From assembly GCF_018143015.1 (NCBI RefSeq), contig NC_054741.1:46368548-46432547 (forward strand): 64,000 nt of DNA, read 5' to 3'. Both the position numbers and the translations under genes were made by a program. Positions 26,130 through 39,052 of the stretch are shown here, one piece after another. Every line of letters starts with the position of its first letter. Position 1 is the first letter of the stretch. The notes below the pieces were generated by a model that was not told where the DNA came from, made no database searches, and saw only the letters and a list, made by a program, of their open reading frames with translations. The DNA comes from Lytechinus variegatus (Eukaryota; Echinodermata; Echinoidea; Temnopleuroida; Toxopneustidae).

Positions 26130-27987
26130 GTATGTTCTTATTCTGTAATATGTCCAATTTTGGGCAGCCTACGGGAGTGAGTCACGACTAGAGAAAAGAT
26201 ATTCTATCTCTTAGCAATTTGCAATATGAACAGTGTAAATCTTGTCTTTCGAAGTGATGAGGGAGGAGATATATCATTTGTAAGAGAGCAGGAACAAGAA
26301 GGGCATTTTTTACCTAATTTGTTCTCTTTTCATTATTCACATTTACACTGATTATCTGGAATATATTAAAAGAAGCAACTCTCTGAATATACACTTAGAA
26401 ATAAAAATAAACATGTTTTTTAATCTTACATACAGTATATACCAATATGCCAAATACATTTCCCTGAATTTTCACACTGAGATTAAAATTAACAGAATTA
26501 ACTACCAACAACTTTCTCATCCATTCATCGGTGCGTTTTCTCTTAAATTTGCGGTGAACTGGATGCTGACTTTACATGACTTAATCCCTAGTAAGGACAA
26601 GGTTACCACACTAAAATTGAATAAACACCTTTTGGTCAATACTCTATCGTCACTTGTAATTAATTTGGGCAAGGAATTATCATAATTCATATCCAGCACG
26701 TTTTATTGCTGTAACAGTATGGAGGCAATTTGAACCAGTTGCCTTCACATCCTGTCTGTGCCACCCCCCCCCCCATCCCCCTTTAGAAGAAGAGAAAATG
26801 CAAGGCCTTGAATCTTAATGAACATTTTCACAATGGAAAATATTCTTGTTCTAGGTCTTCTGATCGTTAAGCCCCCCCCCCAAAAAAAAAAAAAAGTTTT
26901 ATGTTTAATAAATGAATAAGAATCATGTCTGAGTGTAGTATGCTATTTATTCAATCAAGAAAACTGGCAAAACAGTCCAAAGACTGAAAAATCCAGTGTA
27001 CAGTATAAACAAAGGCAAAGTACAATGTCATAAAGATGAAATATAAGCAAAAAATTGCAACCAATCGAAAAAGTGATTTCTGCTTTTTCAATCCAGATGC
27101 TATACGTTGGGAAAGAAATCTATCTTTATGAATTTGATTACCAGCAGTGATGAGAGAAGAGGGGGATAGTTTATTGTTTGTTATCGTAAGGGTGGATCCA
27201 GAGCTGGCAAAAATGACTCCTCAAGATGCTATGATTTATTTTTCATAAATGCATATAATGTAGGCTGGACTGAGTCTGTTGTGTCAACTGAAATTCTGTG
27301 AGCTTGAATTTTCTGCCCTCTTTACTAAGTCTTGTAAAGATCATGGTATAGTTTTGCTAGGTTTGCAGAATTTCATTGTTTAATATTCTTTTTATTTTTT
27401 ATTATCTGACAGATATGTATTTTTTTTTTTTGTGGGGGGGGGTCCTTTGAACTTACACTCCAATTCATGATATTTATCCTAAATGTTGATTACATTTGTC
27501 TGTTGTATAATCCACTTCTCACTTCATGTAAATGCTGTTCTTATATTCTCTTTCATTTGCTAAGTTTTTATCATTTGGGTTAGTTTTAAAGGGTATATCA
27601 TCTTTCTTTAAGCTTAGGGCATTTTGAAATCAGTAATATTTATCCTTTTGAGTTAGGATTTGAAATCATTACTGCATTCAAATATGAATAAAGAAATCAT
27701 TCAAGATTGAAAATATAAAAGCACATGCATGTCAAAATAGCACTTCAAAAATAATAAATAAGCCAAATTAAACATAAATCATTAATGCAGGACACCCAAT
27801 AATTTCCTTTTCTTAGACAGAAGACCTTAATGGTTTCTTTGTTTCTCAGCATTAAACCCTTTACTTCTCAACAAATTGACATCCATGAAGAAAGTCCTAA
27901 GTTATTGCAATAACAAAGCAGTAAAGAGTTATTGTGATAACAAAGCACTAAAAGCCATTTTGTACAAAGCATTATAATTTCTTGTGA

Positions 27988-28371
27988 TATCTGAATATTC
28001 TGGAGTCAGAAGGCTGTCAGGTCAAATACCATTACAACACCCTTCTAGCTGCATGCAAAGAGACACTATTTTCTTGGCACATCTTTTTAGAAGACATTGA
28101 CAAGGAGAGACAATTTTTCCAGATGTGTGTCAGGATGATACAGGAGGAGGGTCTGCCTTGCATGACTGAGGATGTTATTAAGCCTGAACTTGGACGGGAT
28201 GGGACACTGATATACACTCTGACTCCTTCACAGTCTGGTAGAACCCCCAAGACAAGCCTACCAGGTTAGGCACGAGACTACATGGGTGCATCAGTCAGGG
28301 CCCTCTGTCTGGTCGAAGAAGGATGCCTCCTCTTGCTATTTAGCGATTCCCATTCCGCATCTAGTTGGTAG
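27988..28371 (+). pseudogene. Unidentified coding-like relic inside the TRAF4 intron
   Basis: One frame is open for 93 codons (27988-28266), stops once at TAG (28267-28269), and continues open for 33 more codons before a TAG ending at 28371. The first ATG lies well inside, which is why an ATG-based search misses it. The translation looks protein-like rather than low-complexity. It includes KYHYNTLLAACKE, followed by an acidic stretch, then MIQEEGLPCMTEDV and GRDGTLIYTLTP; after the stop come ARDYMGASVRAL and CLVEEG. YNTLLAAC recalls the first helix of a pentatricopeptide repeat, but one short match is not enough to assign it. A good acceptor, TCTTTTTAG, ends at 28090 within the frame, so an exon starting at 28091 is also possible. 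It could be a retrocopy, a transposon remnant or a nested exon. I do not recognise the family. Confidence 0.35.
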
Positions 28372-28594
28372 ATTTTCTCATTTCCTGATGGGATATGTTT
28401 AAATTTTATCCCCAGAAGATGGAAATCTTTCATTAAGAGATAGACAAAAGTGGATTTTTGTCATTGCTTCACATCTAGCCTTTCTCCTCTATTTTTGTTT
28501 ACAAGATAAATCATCATTACATCAAGTTGACCGATAAAATATTCTCGGTATTTCCTTTGCTGGTGGATGGATGCCTCTTTTTTTCACCATTGTG

Positions 28595-29139
28595 CTAGAC
28601 ATTTTCCAGCAAGCTAGAGGGGCTCACATCTATGACAGTGAAGTAGCATCTTTCACCATTTGATGTTTGCAGTAAAACTCTTGCCCTCTTCTTATCTTGA
28701 AGAACTGTAAAGGATCTCCCTCTCTCACCGATGTGCTGCCTGTCATGCATCCAGTTAGGTGACCTCATTTCTGTATACAAGTGTATACCATATCTTGCAT
28801 CATTTGATCGTCTTCTCATCTTATCTGGAAGAGCTTGAAGAAGGATCCTGCTCTTCTTGTCTCTACAAGGTAGACATGCAGTTTACAGGGGACGCCATTT
28901 CCATAGTTTGAGCAATTACCAATGTGGTCATCCTGCATGCATGGTACATGCACTTGTGCAGCTGACAACTTTATCATGCTACTTTGGGAGACACCTACTT
29001 TATATGGACTATCATGGGCAAAGAGAAATTGTTGATTTTCAAAAGATGAAACAGTTATTACAATCTTGAAAATTCTTGTCAGGTTATGAAGATTAAAATG
29101 TTTTGGTATAAATTTCCAATGCACAGGAGTGTTCCTCAA
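28595..29139 (-). pseudogene. Two abutting unidentified open frames on the minus strand
   Basis: A 107-codon frame (29139 down to 28816) overlaps the start of a 74-codon frame (28819 down to 28595) by four bases, ATGA. Neither has a domain I recognise. The second is basic (MRRRSNDAR at its start), and the first has scattered cysteines. Other frames of the same stretch on the + strand also read plausibly for 40-70 codons (for example 28857-29069). So the strand is undecided, and the stretch may be a decayed element continuous with the relic at 27988-28371. Chance frames are a real alternative. Confidence 0.2.
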
Positions 29140-29392
29140 ATGACCTCGTCCTTATGATATAAAGGAAACTATTTGAAATATTCAGGACCAACATTTATGT
29201 GTCACAGCAGATTTTAGCAAGGAAATTTGAGCTTTTTTCTTATCATTTAGTGATAATTAAATATAATTTACAACATACATTGATTGATGAGTGCATCATA
29301 ATCAACCTTTGTTGCGTCTTTTGGCGACAATCTTGAAACAATCTCCTGACCAAAACTAAACTTTATCTTTGAGCATTTGCTGCACCCGTCTA

Positions 29393-29538
29393 GGGTACCA
29401 TTTCATCAAGATTTGTTACAATAACAAATGCACACTTTCTATCACAAGTTTACTATCAGCCAATCAAATTGAAAGATTTCCGTACCTTTAACTGTTATTG
29501 CAAATTTGTGATTGTAACAAGTTTTATGAATTGGTCCC
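29393..29538. mobile_element. Short foldback element, TTGTTACAAT arms
   Basis: GGGTACCATTTCATCAAG at the left is mirrored by a right end whose reverse complement starts GGGACCAATTCATAAAAC. Both continue with TTGTTACAAT-ACAAAT. About 146 bp, no coding capacity. The (A)TTTCAT word near the tip is shared with the elements at 30043-30152 and 46842-47024, which may be related families. Confidence 0.65.
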
Positions 29539-30042
29539 TTGGTCTTTTTAGTCATTTGCAATTGCAGGCAATCACTCTTATACATGCTATCATACACCTG
29601 ATAAACAATTGGGAAGACTTGCTTGATGGTTGAACCCCATCGGGGACAATAGATATCATCAACTAGATTTTTTTAGAGTGTGGGGTATCTTATAGATAAA
29701 GGAAGACACAGCTGTTTATAGGATGTGGAGATGTAAAAATGGGTTACTTTTTTCCTTTTAAAATTGTCTCTGGTAAAGTAATGCTATCTTGTCTGACAGG
29801 TCTTTCCCACCATGCCAAGATGTCGAAAAGAGGGTTAGCATTTACAATGTGTACCAAAGGTTCCCCTTGATGTTGTAATCTTAAGATTCTGATAAAAAGT
29901 GCTGAGTGTTCTCATTTTTTTATGATAAACGTTAGTCATGTTACTCCATGTTTTGTGCTCTAGTATTGGGTGATATCCATCTCTCCAGTGGATTAAGTAT
30001 CTGGGATGATTTATTAGGACACGTTGGCACTCCTTTACCCAT

Positions 30043-30152
30043 GGGGAGCATTTCATGAAACAAATATTCAGTGATTTTCATTGATACTTCAATCTGATTG
30101 GCTCAGAAAAAAATTTGTCTGATAATGGGTTTCTCATGAAATACTTGCTACC
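30043..30152. mobile_element. Short foldback element, ATTTCATGA arms
   Basis: GGGGAGCATTTCATGAAAC at the left is mirrored by a right end whose reverse complement reads GGTAGCAAGTATTTCATGAG. The element is about 110 bp, with an AT-rich centre containing GATTGGCTCAG. No coding capacity. Confidence 0.55.
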
Positions 30153-30670
30153 TTCAAGGTACGGCATCCTATGATACAGCACTCCAATGTGAAAGACAAA
30201 AGAGCACACCAAGATATTTTACATACTGTAATTATCAATGCTGATTATGTAGATATTTGAAAATTTTCTACCAATAGCCAGTTAATGGTTTAATCAGTTT
30301 ATTGAAACCTATACCCTAGAGAACTCTGGCAATGAAAATGTATAATATAGGGAAATCAGTTTGCATTTCACAGGTTAAACTCTGACACTTGGCCTTCTTC
30401 ACTTCATGATGCTATTTTAAACAAGGGAGTTTGTTATTTTTCTCTTAGACAAGATGTGCTACATAATTGAGGGCAACGGCTTGTTTCAATGTCTCTATGG
30501 AAGTTGTTTCCCTAGCAAACAGTAGTTTACATGTACATGTATATCATACACGCTGCTTGATTCAATGTCTTCTGAAGAAAATCAATAATCTTAAGCCACT
30601 TCAAACAGCTGGTCAGGATCATAAGTAGATCATAGTCTTTCTAATCTCTGTGAAAGGTCTTAGTAGTTTA

Positions 30671-31660
30671 TTATCTACCGAAGATAATCAGATGCCTTCA
30701 ACTGCTTCATACCTTGATGGTCCCACATATTGGAGTTTATTGACCTTAGCAAGACATTATCTTAAGGACAGGGCAAGAGAAAGCCTTTGACCCTCTTCAT
30801 ATAGACGTTGATTCACTATCTACTGCAGATAACCAAAGATCTTCAGCTGCTTCGTACCTGGATAGTCCCAAATTTCGGGGGGACCCTCTCCTGGTGTTTA
30901 TTGACCTTAGACAGACATCATCTTAAGGTCAGAACATTGTCAGGGAAGATAAAGCATATGGCCCTCTTCATATAGTCATTTATTGATTCACTATCTACCG
31001 AAGATAACTGAAGATCTTCAGCTGCTTCATACCTGGATAGCCCCACATTATAGGGGACCCTCTTGTTGTGTTTATTGACCGTAGTCAGACATCATCTTAA
31101 GATCAGAACATTGTCAGGGAAGAGTAAGTGTGGCCTTCTCCAATAGACATTGATTCACTATCTACTGAAGATAACCAAAGATCTTCAGCTGCGTCATACC
31201 TGGATAGTCCCACATTCTGGGGGACCCTCTCCTGGTGTTTATTGACCTTAGCCAGACATCATCTTCAGGTCAGAACATTGTCAGAAGACGAAGCATGTGG
31301 CCCTCTTCATGTAGTCATTATTGATTCACTATCTACTGAAGATAACAAAAGATCTTCAGCTGCTTCATACCTGGACAGTCCCACTATTTAAGGGACATCT
31401 CCTGGTGTTTATTGACCTCAGTCAGACATTATCATAAGGTCAGGACGCTATCAGGGAAGAGAAAGCATATGTCCTTCTCCAATAGACATTGATACACTAT
31501 CTACTGAAGATAACCAAAGATTTTCAGCTGCTTTATACCTGGATAGTTCCACATTCTGGAGGAACATTCTCCTAGTGTTTATTGACCTAAGCCAGGCATC
31601 ATCTTAAGGTCGGGATATTATCAGTGAAGATAAGACACATGGCTCTCTTCAAATCTTGTG
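30671..31660. repeat. Tandem repeat, about six ~170-bp units
   Basis: Units begin at ATTCACTATCTACTGAAGAT or close variants at about 30671, 30811, 30986, 31153, 31324 and 31492, giving periods of about 140, 175, 167, 171 and 168 bases. Within each unit GATCTTCAGCTGC, TACCTGGATAGTCCCAC, GTGTTTATTGACC and AGACATCATCTTAAGGTCAG recur in order. The first unit is the most diverged and shortest. The array ends about 260 bases before the next TRAF4 exon. An 87-codon open frame at 31128-31391 is a product of the repeat. Confidence 0.9.
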
Positions 31661-31921
31661 TGAAGAAAGTAAGACTCCTTTATTTGTATCATTCCAGTTC
31701 TTTAAGTGTATATGCATGTGCATCTCTTTTATGCAGAAAGTGACTATGTGTTATTTTTCTCCCTCATACATTTTTGTTTTGCTATTCCCACTCTTTGTGC
31801 AAAGCTTTGAATGAATAGTCAGATATTTACTCAGATAAATGTATGTGACAATTGATGTCTAAAACACTCCTTAAAACACATGGAACCACTCATTATTCCA
31901 TTACCTCCACTCTCTTTATAG

Positions 31922-32026
31922 ATCTACCCAGATGATAAGATGTCAGGTGATATTCAGATGCTGATGGTTCGATGTCACTTCTACAAAGACGGCTGCAGGT
32001 GGACGGACCAACTCATGACCTTACAG
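31922..32026 (+). CDS. TRAF4 exon: linker and first half of zinc finger 1
   Basis: This 105-base exon of 35 codons is in phase 0 at both ends (acceptor CTTTATAG, donor GTATGC). It begins IYPDDKMSGDIQ, matching the IYPDPE... linker of TRAF4, and continues VRCHFYKDGCRWTDQL. The two cysteines of VRC-x6-C are the first pair of ligands of the first TRAF-type zinc finger. The partner histidine and cysteine (HLESC) lie at the start of the next exon. This exon joins the RING to the finger array and follows a 5.8 kb intron with a tandem repeat close upstream. Confidence 0.95.
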
Positions 32027-35000
32027 GTATGCTTTCCAGGCAAAAAAGTGATGTAAAATATGCAACACCTAGATAAAGTTTTTGGCTAGATGTTAATATT
32101 TGGTATTACACTAACACTCATCAGTGACTGCAAATTCTTTAACCATCTTTTTTTTTGGGGGGGGGGGGGAGGGGGCTCTCTTTTCTTTAATGTTTAGAGC
32201 TTGAACAAGCAAATTAAAACGTTTTGCAAAACCTCTTGATGTTAAACAAAATGTAACATATTTGCACCTCATTAGCACCACAGGATGTGGCCCCCATTCT
32301 TAAACAGGCCAATCACTGAAAGAAATGTGAAGCGATCCCTTTGGTAACACTCATTTTCAATAAAACTAAGCCCTTTATACTTCATTAATTTGTGTCAATG
32401 AGATTCGAAGACCGCGTACCTGGCTTGCTGAATAGTGAGCTATATTCCTTAGGCCGATGCACTTTGGAGGCTGGAGAGTATGGAGGCTGATGAGGTGCAC
32501 ATATGAATGGAACTTCGGCCACCTCTTTCGAAGGCGTTAGGAAGGCAAGTTTCTAAGACTGTTATGAATTCATCACGTGGTATTGCATTTCATTGAAAAT
32601 AAGTAGGTCTGAACATGCTCATGTACTTAATCAAGTTCACACCATGGTTCTGCCCTACGGTTCATGAAGCAAATGGAAAATGTTGAAATACTCCTTTGAG
32701 TTGATTGCATTGTTGAGGATGTTCACACTCGCATATTTCCACGTGTGTGACAGCTGGATTATTTTTTTTAAGTAACATTTGGCTTCCAGGTAAAGGGAAA
32801 AGGCGATACATATTTGGAGTCTTGGGGAGGGACTATAGAAGGGGATGGATGGAGGGGTGGAAAAGGGAAGTGTAAGGTGAAGGTGTTATCCAATATTTAG
32901 CTTATCCTGGAGCAATTTCAATAATGGTGGCAGTGTAGAAAGTGTGATAGCTGAAATTATTCATGTATATCTGTATTCACTATGGAAGAGTTGATTATTT
33001 GAAAATGTATAAATTTTTCATTTAAAATTGGCCCACATTATGTTTGCCCTTGATTGTTAACATCCTAGAATGACATGTAGTAGGTTTATCTCTCCAAGTT
33101 CAATACAGGAAGTATTATAATGATTCACAATTTCACATTCATTGAAATAGAGGATAAAAGTATTCCATCATATACATGTTAAGTATGATTTTACTTGAAC
33201 ATCTGAAAATTCAGTTTACTCAAACAATGAATATCCTTACAAATGCTGCTATTATTTCATTCAAATTGGATTAAAAGGAATTTAGCTTGTAACTTGTCCA
33301 ATAATGTGATGTATCCATACCTCGGTTAATATCCTTACAGTTGGAATTGAAGCCAGAAGTGACTTGAGATACAGAGCTATAGATATGTTTGGATTTAAAT
33401 CCCTTTTAGCTCCAAACTAAACAAAATGCACCAATTTTCACCCACATAAATACCATGTATGTTCATGCCCAGATGGTGCACTCATCGATTAACCAAAAAC
33501 CAGTGGCACCGTGTTCGGAACCCAACCGTGCCAAAAGTGTCCCGCTCCCTGCGTCTTTAACGAGCTTAACCGTCATAATGGTCACCCAACCTTAATCATA
33601 CCATCTGGTTTTTATTCTTATTTTAGCCTAATTCATGTAAGGAAATAGTGTTCAATGCTTGTTTTGCGGCTGTTTTTTGAGACATGCAGATTGAGCATGT
33701 GTGAGAAAATAACATGTAACCCCAATATCCATCCGTCAAGTATTGATCTCATTACACCTTTTTCCACTTTAGCAGTAATTTACAGTCCAAACAAGACCTT
33801 TTTTTCCTGTTTTGCCTATCAGGTATAGTCATGCAATCCTGGATCTACTCATCATTACAAATTATAGTCTATTAGTGTATCTTTTATTTCTATTTCTTGT
33901 AATTCCCTTTATTTCAATGAGAGTTATAGGGGGAAAGAAAGTAGATGAAACTATAATAATGCACTGTCCAGTTCTTCAGCTTTCATTGGTTATCAAGTCG
34001 TCCTTTCATCACCTACCCGCTGTATTATTAGATTTGTCATAGATGCAATATCCAGATCTTTCTCCTTGACTGCCGACTTACTTCATTAGTCCCACACACC
34101 CTATTTCACGTCACCTAGATTTCCCAAACACCAAACGTATACTTTTCAATGATTGAGGAGATTTCGGCAGTGATGATATACAATTAGAAGGGGTGGGATA
34201 GTGTGGTATCTAGGGTAAGAAATTTAGCACTTCCCACCACCGGGGTGTGAATCCAGGACAGTGGGTGAAGTGATGTTTTGCTTTAGGGTCATTGTACTAT
34301 TACATGGGTTACAGTTTATCTAGAGAAACATATACTGTGTAACTAGACCTCTCAAACAACTAAGTTAATTAATTTTTCTTTTCACAAAGACTCAAGGCGA
34401 ACAGAATTACAAGCCAAATTATTGAACCTTCACTAAAGCCTGATAGGCTTTAGGAGATTGAATGGAAAATATTGTCAGTTCACGCTTCTTCTCTTAAATC
34501 TATTTTCTTGTTGAAACTTTTTTTACAAATTAATTTACTTCGGGTCTAAATAATGTGAATACTAGAGTAGTATTAAAATTCACTTTTCCACAAACATAAT
34601 CAAAAATACACATATCTACCAGTACAGATTTATCGAAATAATGGTTTGATTGTCAGCAATAAAGGCTTCCTCTCTACCTGTAAATTTCATGCATTCCATC
34701 ATATCAATAATTATGTTATTTGCAAACACCGACTTTGTTCATCCAACTGTAGCCTTGGTCTGACACTGTTTATAACATCAAGTATTCATAAATCTTTAAC
34801 TAATTATGATATACATTGTGCCATCATGTCAAAACACTTTACATTTTAGAATTAATTGTTCTCTTAACTTGTTATGATGTTGGTTGGAATGCCAGAGAAA
34901 TGTTTGCTATTGTTAGGTTCCTTCCTGTTTATCAGTGTTTATGATTTCAGGAAATGTAAGTAGGTGTTAAAATCACCTGCTTGATATTGAAAAATAATGA

Positions 35001-38000
35001 AATTAACAAAGTGTGATATGAAAGTGGAAATGAGATAGAGAGAGGGAGAGAGGGAGAGAAAGATTGATATAATTGAGGGAGTCACCCTGATGAACAAATT
35101 ATTAGATGGTTCCATATCACTCATCACATGAAGCAGTGATTTTTTTCTTTTTAGATAGTGAACCAGGGTTGGAACAGGGCATTTTCATAAATGCTTATGA
35201 AGTTTTCTCCTTTTTTTTCAAATTAAAAAGAGGGACTTCACCGAAAATCTTAGATACAGGGTCTTGTCATCTTAGACCTTACAATGAGAAAGTCTGCAAC
35301 ATGAAAATGCAAGCTCAAAGTTTATCATGAGACTATCACAAACTCTATGCAATATTTCCTTTAGATGATGAGAAAATGTACTTTTACTAAAAATCATATT
35401 TCTTTAGACCGTTTTTATTTCAACTGATATTTCTACTATATTTCTAACTTAAGATAATCTACAAAGGTAATTCACAAAGTCATGTATCTTTTGTCATGTT
35501 TTATGAAACAATTTCCCAGGAGGCCAGGACCAAGTCCATGTAATGGGAAAATGTTTCAGAAATGATTAAAAAAGCTTCATAGATGCACCAAAGATAACCA
35601 AGTTCCATGCATCAGATTCCCAGATTAAATTTTGTAAGCAGATTGTGTCAATGACTAAAATCATGAATAGGGCATTTTAACCCAAAACATGTTTTTTGAA
35701 ACTGAATGGGAGGTGCGACAGCATTTTGTCATTATTCGTTGTGAAATGGTCCTTAGTCTATTTTTATCCACAATCTAATGAAAAGCGGACATTTTACCCT
35801 ACAGAATACTGCATTTCTTCTTCCTTAAAAGCTGCTAGGTCCATTAATTTCCCTACCCTATAATCGTCTGATTATTGCCTGAATTGATAACATGCCTACT
35901 TTGGAGTGGGGATTTTCTACCTCATTTATGTTATTATGGGAAACACCAATTTGTGCAAATATGTGGGAATTCCACGTGTTCTCTGCTTCAGTGCATTTTC
36001 TTTCATCTCTGCTAAATGATTCACATGATTTTTATCATCATGTTTTTGCTATGATCTCATATTTTCATTGTGAATACATCTTACAAAGTGTTTTTGAAAC
36101 TGAAAAATATCTTACTCTTGTTTATCAGCTAAACAAAGACCTATTTTAGGTATTTTATCACTTACTATTGCAACACACAGCAAAACCTTGATTGAATTTA
36201 AAGAGGGGAAAAACATAATTTATATGGGTTGAAAATCCCCTCATAAATTTATACTAACTGTTCTTATTAATTTTCGGACTTTTCAATAAATTGCTATGAG
36301 AACTTGCATGGACTGTTGTATAGAGAATTTATAGATATTTGATTTCAAACATACTTGTAAAATTACAGAAAAGGTGAAATCTCTGATGTTCAGAACAATG
36401 CCTCTTTCAGATATTTGAATAGGAAATGATTCATAGATTGGTGTATGTAACAATTTTTCGTGCCTTTTGTCATTATACTTGCTTGATCAGAAAATGATGT
36501 TAAAAGATTATCAAGTGATTTTCTGCTGAATAAAGCTTTTTTTAAATGCATGTAAAATCTGATACAAAAATAAAGATTTTATCATATGGAGTGTGGGAAC
36601 TCCATAGTTTTTATATTTTGGCAAACAGGAAAATTTGTGAAAATGTGAGACTCACAAGGAATGTGATTACTTTTATTCCATTAAACTCCAGGATCACTGG
36701 TTTATTCTTTTGTATGGATTTATGACATTCAGTAATTTACATTCATTGTTGTTTTTATGAGCCACTGCACTCTTTACATTTTCACTAATTATTCAGACTT
36801 TCACCCATTCTTCATGCATGGCTCTTTCAAAAGATGTCTATGACAAGTTTGTCAATATTTGTCATCCAAAAGAATTTCATCAAAACCGCAGTTCTAGCTT
36901 GAAATATTTTCCCACAGGAGTTTGTTTATTGCATGCTTGTTGCAAACATTACAATAAATTCTTCCACGGTATAGTTGCAGATAACAACATATCAGTCTTC
37001 TGTCATAATACTTGAATGGTGCATTGATCAAATAAAAAGGCATAAGATGTTTGCATTCCAAATTGATATTGATTACAGACAGTAGTTGTGATAACAATGA
37101 ATACTTTGTAAAAGGGACATAAATCCATTCCCAACAAAAATTGTTTGAATATTTTGCTGACAATGAGGAATCCATGATCCCTTTATGACCTTCTCTGATC
37201 AATATATAAATGTCATGATGAAAAAGAGAAAGACAGATACCACACATACCTGTGGTACCCTTTTTGTCCATGTTTTCATATCCTATTTAGAGCAAGAAGG
37301 TTGTAAACTCAAATGCTTTTACAAGAGATAAATTCCATTTTGCTTTGACAGACTTGTACCTTTCTGGACAAAAGTATCATTGAATCAAAGGGACATAAAG
37401 AGATTATTCACATTGGCAGATTAAATCTTTTTAAAAGAACAAAATTAGTTTCTTTCAAATAAAAGAGGGAATAAATGCTGTGGATGAAGAAGGTTTGTGA
37501 ATTTAGGTCTGTTAATGGTCACTCTTCTTTGTGTAGTTTTAGAGGATAAAGGTAAATAGAAACCACATAATTATAAAGCGGATCCTGTTTTTATCAGTTT
37601 GATATCAAATGGAGTTCATTGTAAACCAGAAATTGAAACCTGAATTATGGTTAATTCTATTTATATTCTTTTATCAGTGGTAGTCTGATATTTTTATAAA
37701 GAAGGCTCAGTTCTTAAATCATTTAATGTATGATTATGGAAACAAGGTTTCATATTTCCTTTTGTATAAAAGCTCTAGGCACATTTGTACAAAGTTAATG
37801 CACATATTGATACACAAAGGCACTTTGTACATTGGGTACCATTGAATTTTGAACATTTTGCCTATGGCTGCCAAATATTGATCATTGTTTGATAAAAAGT
37901 TTGAAGGAATGCAATGTGATCCATACCCTGGGCCAGGGGACGTGAATTTAAGATGTGTACATTTCACACATAACTAAGTAGAAAAAACCAATGAGAATTT

Positions 38001-38840
38001 TGTTTGAAGGTAGATATATAGATATCATTTTTAATGGGTTAGGTACCTGATGGGATCATTGGGTATTCCACTATTGATTTGGCAAATAATTTGTGGTATT
38101 TTATTAAAATGAGAGCATTATTTGCTGGTTATTCTCTGATATACATGATATACAGTAATCTCCTAATTCACTGTGGTGACTTCCCCAGATTCCAATTTAC
38201 ACATTTTGTGTTAATTTTCCATTAATTATGGATTTTATTCATCTCTGAAATGATACAATTTCATTTTTATATGAATTTTATTTTGTGTATGCCTATATCC
38301 TCTCTTCATTGCATGAGTTGTCTCCCTTTTCTTGGTGGGAAGCCATTGAAGTAATACATGATCGGCCATTTTCTAAATCAGACATGACAGTATCTGAAAT
38401 AAGTTGACCTGAGGGGACAAATGATTGGAACACAATCTGTCAATCCAAATCAAATCAAACATTCCACTATACATTTCCTTTCTATATATAAACTCGTTTT
38501 ATGGAGTTATGGGAATTAAATATTGGTAATGTGAAGAATATACATACTTTGGAATAACTTGAAAGTTGAAATGAGGGTTGTGTGGAGTAGAATTTTTTGT
38601 TTCAAGTCTCTCTGTAAAGATAAGATGGTAATTGAAATGTTTGGGGCTGATTTCAATCTGGGAAGTCTTAATAAATGTATATTTGGAATACTGTGAATGG
38701 ACTTAATGTCCTCCAATATTCTGCTTGAAACAAACTTATACAGAGTGGCATATATACATAATAGAATTTAATAAATCATGTAGTTAAAAGAAGGACAGTA
38801 TACATCTATTTAAAAAAAAAACATTCTGTGGTTGACTTCT

Positions 38841-39052
38841 TACACTCTGAAAACAAATCAGTCAAAAATGGCTTGGGTCAGCTGGGTGCAATGGTTATTG
38901 TAGTCATATTTGACTATTTTCTAGTTGTATTTTACTAGAACAGAGTTATTTCTGACTAGAATATATGTCAGAAATGTGACTATCAGTGATTGTCATATCA
39001 GTTGAACCCAGCTGACTACTGGTCAATTTGACTGATTTGTTTTGAAGAGTAT
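38841..39052. mobile_element. Foldback element with TACACTCT ends (second type)
   Basis: The left end TACACTCTGAAAACAAATC is mirrored by a right end whose reverse complement starts TATACTCTTCAAAACAAATC. Both continue AGTCAAA and later share GTCAGCTGGGT-CAA. The unit is about 212 bp with no open frame. It shares terminal TACACTCT and size with the element at 2725-2930, although the inner arms differ. Confidence 0.75.

Larger units (their letters stand above)
26130..31921 (+). other. TRAF4 intron, 5.8 kb
   Basis: It starts GTATGT and ends in CTCTTTATAG. It holds poly-C/poly-A and poly-T/poly-G tracts (26872-26895, 27420-27442), a coding-like island at about 27988-29139, two short foldback elements (29393-29538 and 30043-30152) and a ~170-bp tandem repeat (30671-31660). 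I see no TRAF4 exon in it: the protein runs directly from ...DYAK into IYPDD... across it, as in the family. Confidence 0.85.

Noticed and set aside
31128..31391. 87-codon frame repeating STEDN and ASYLDSPT words
   Set aside because: It is part of the ~170-bp tandem repeat, and the frame is not kept in all units.
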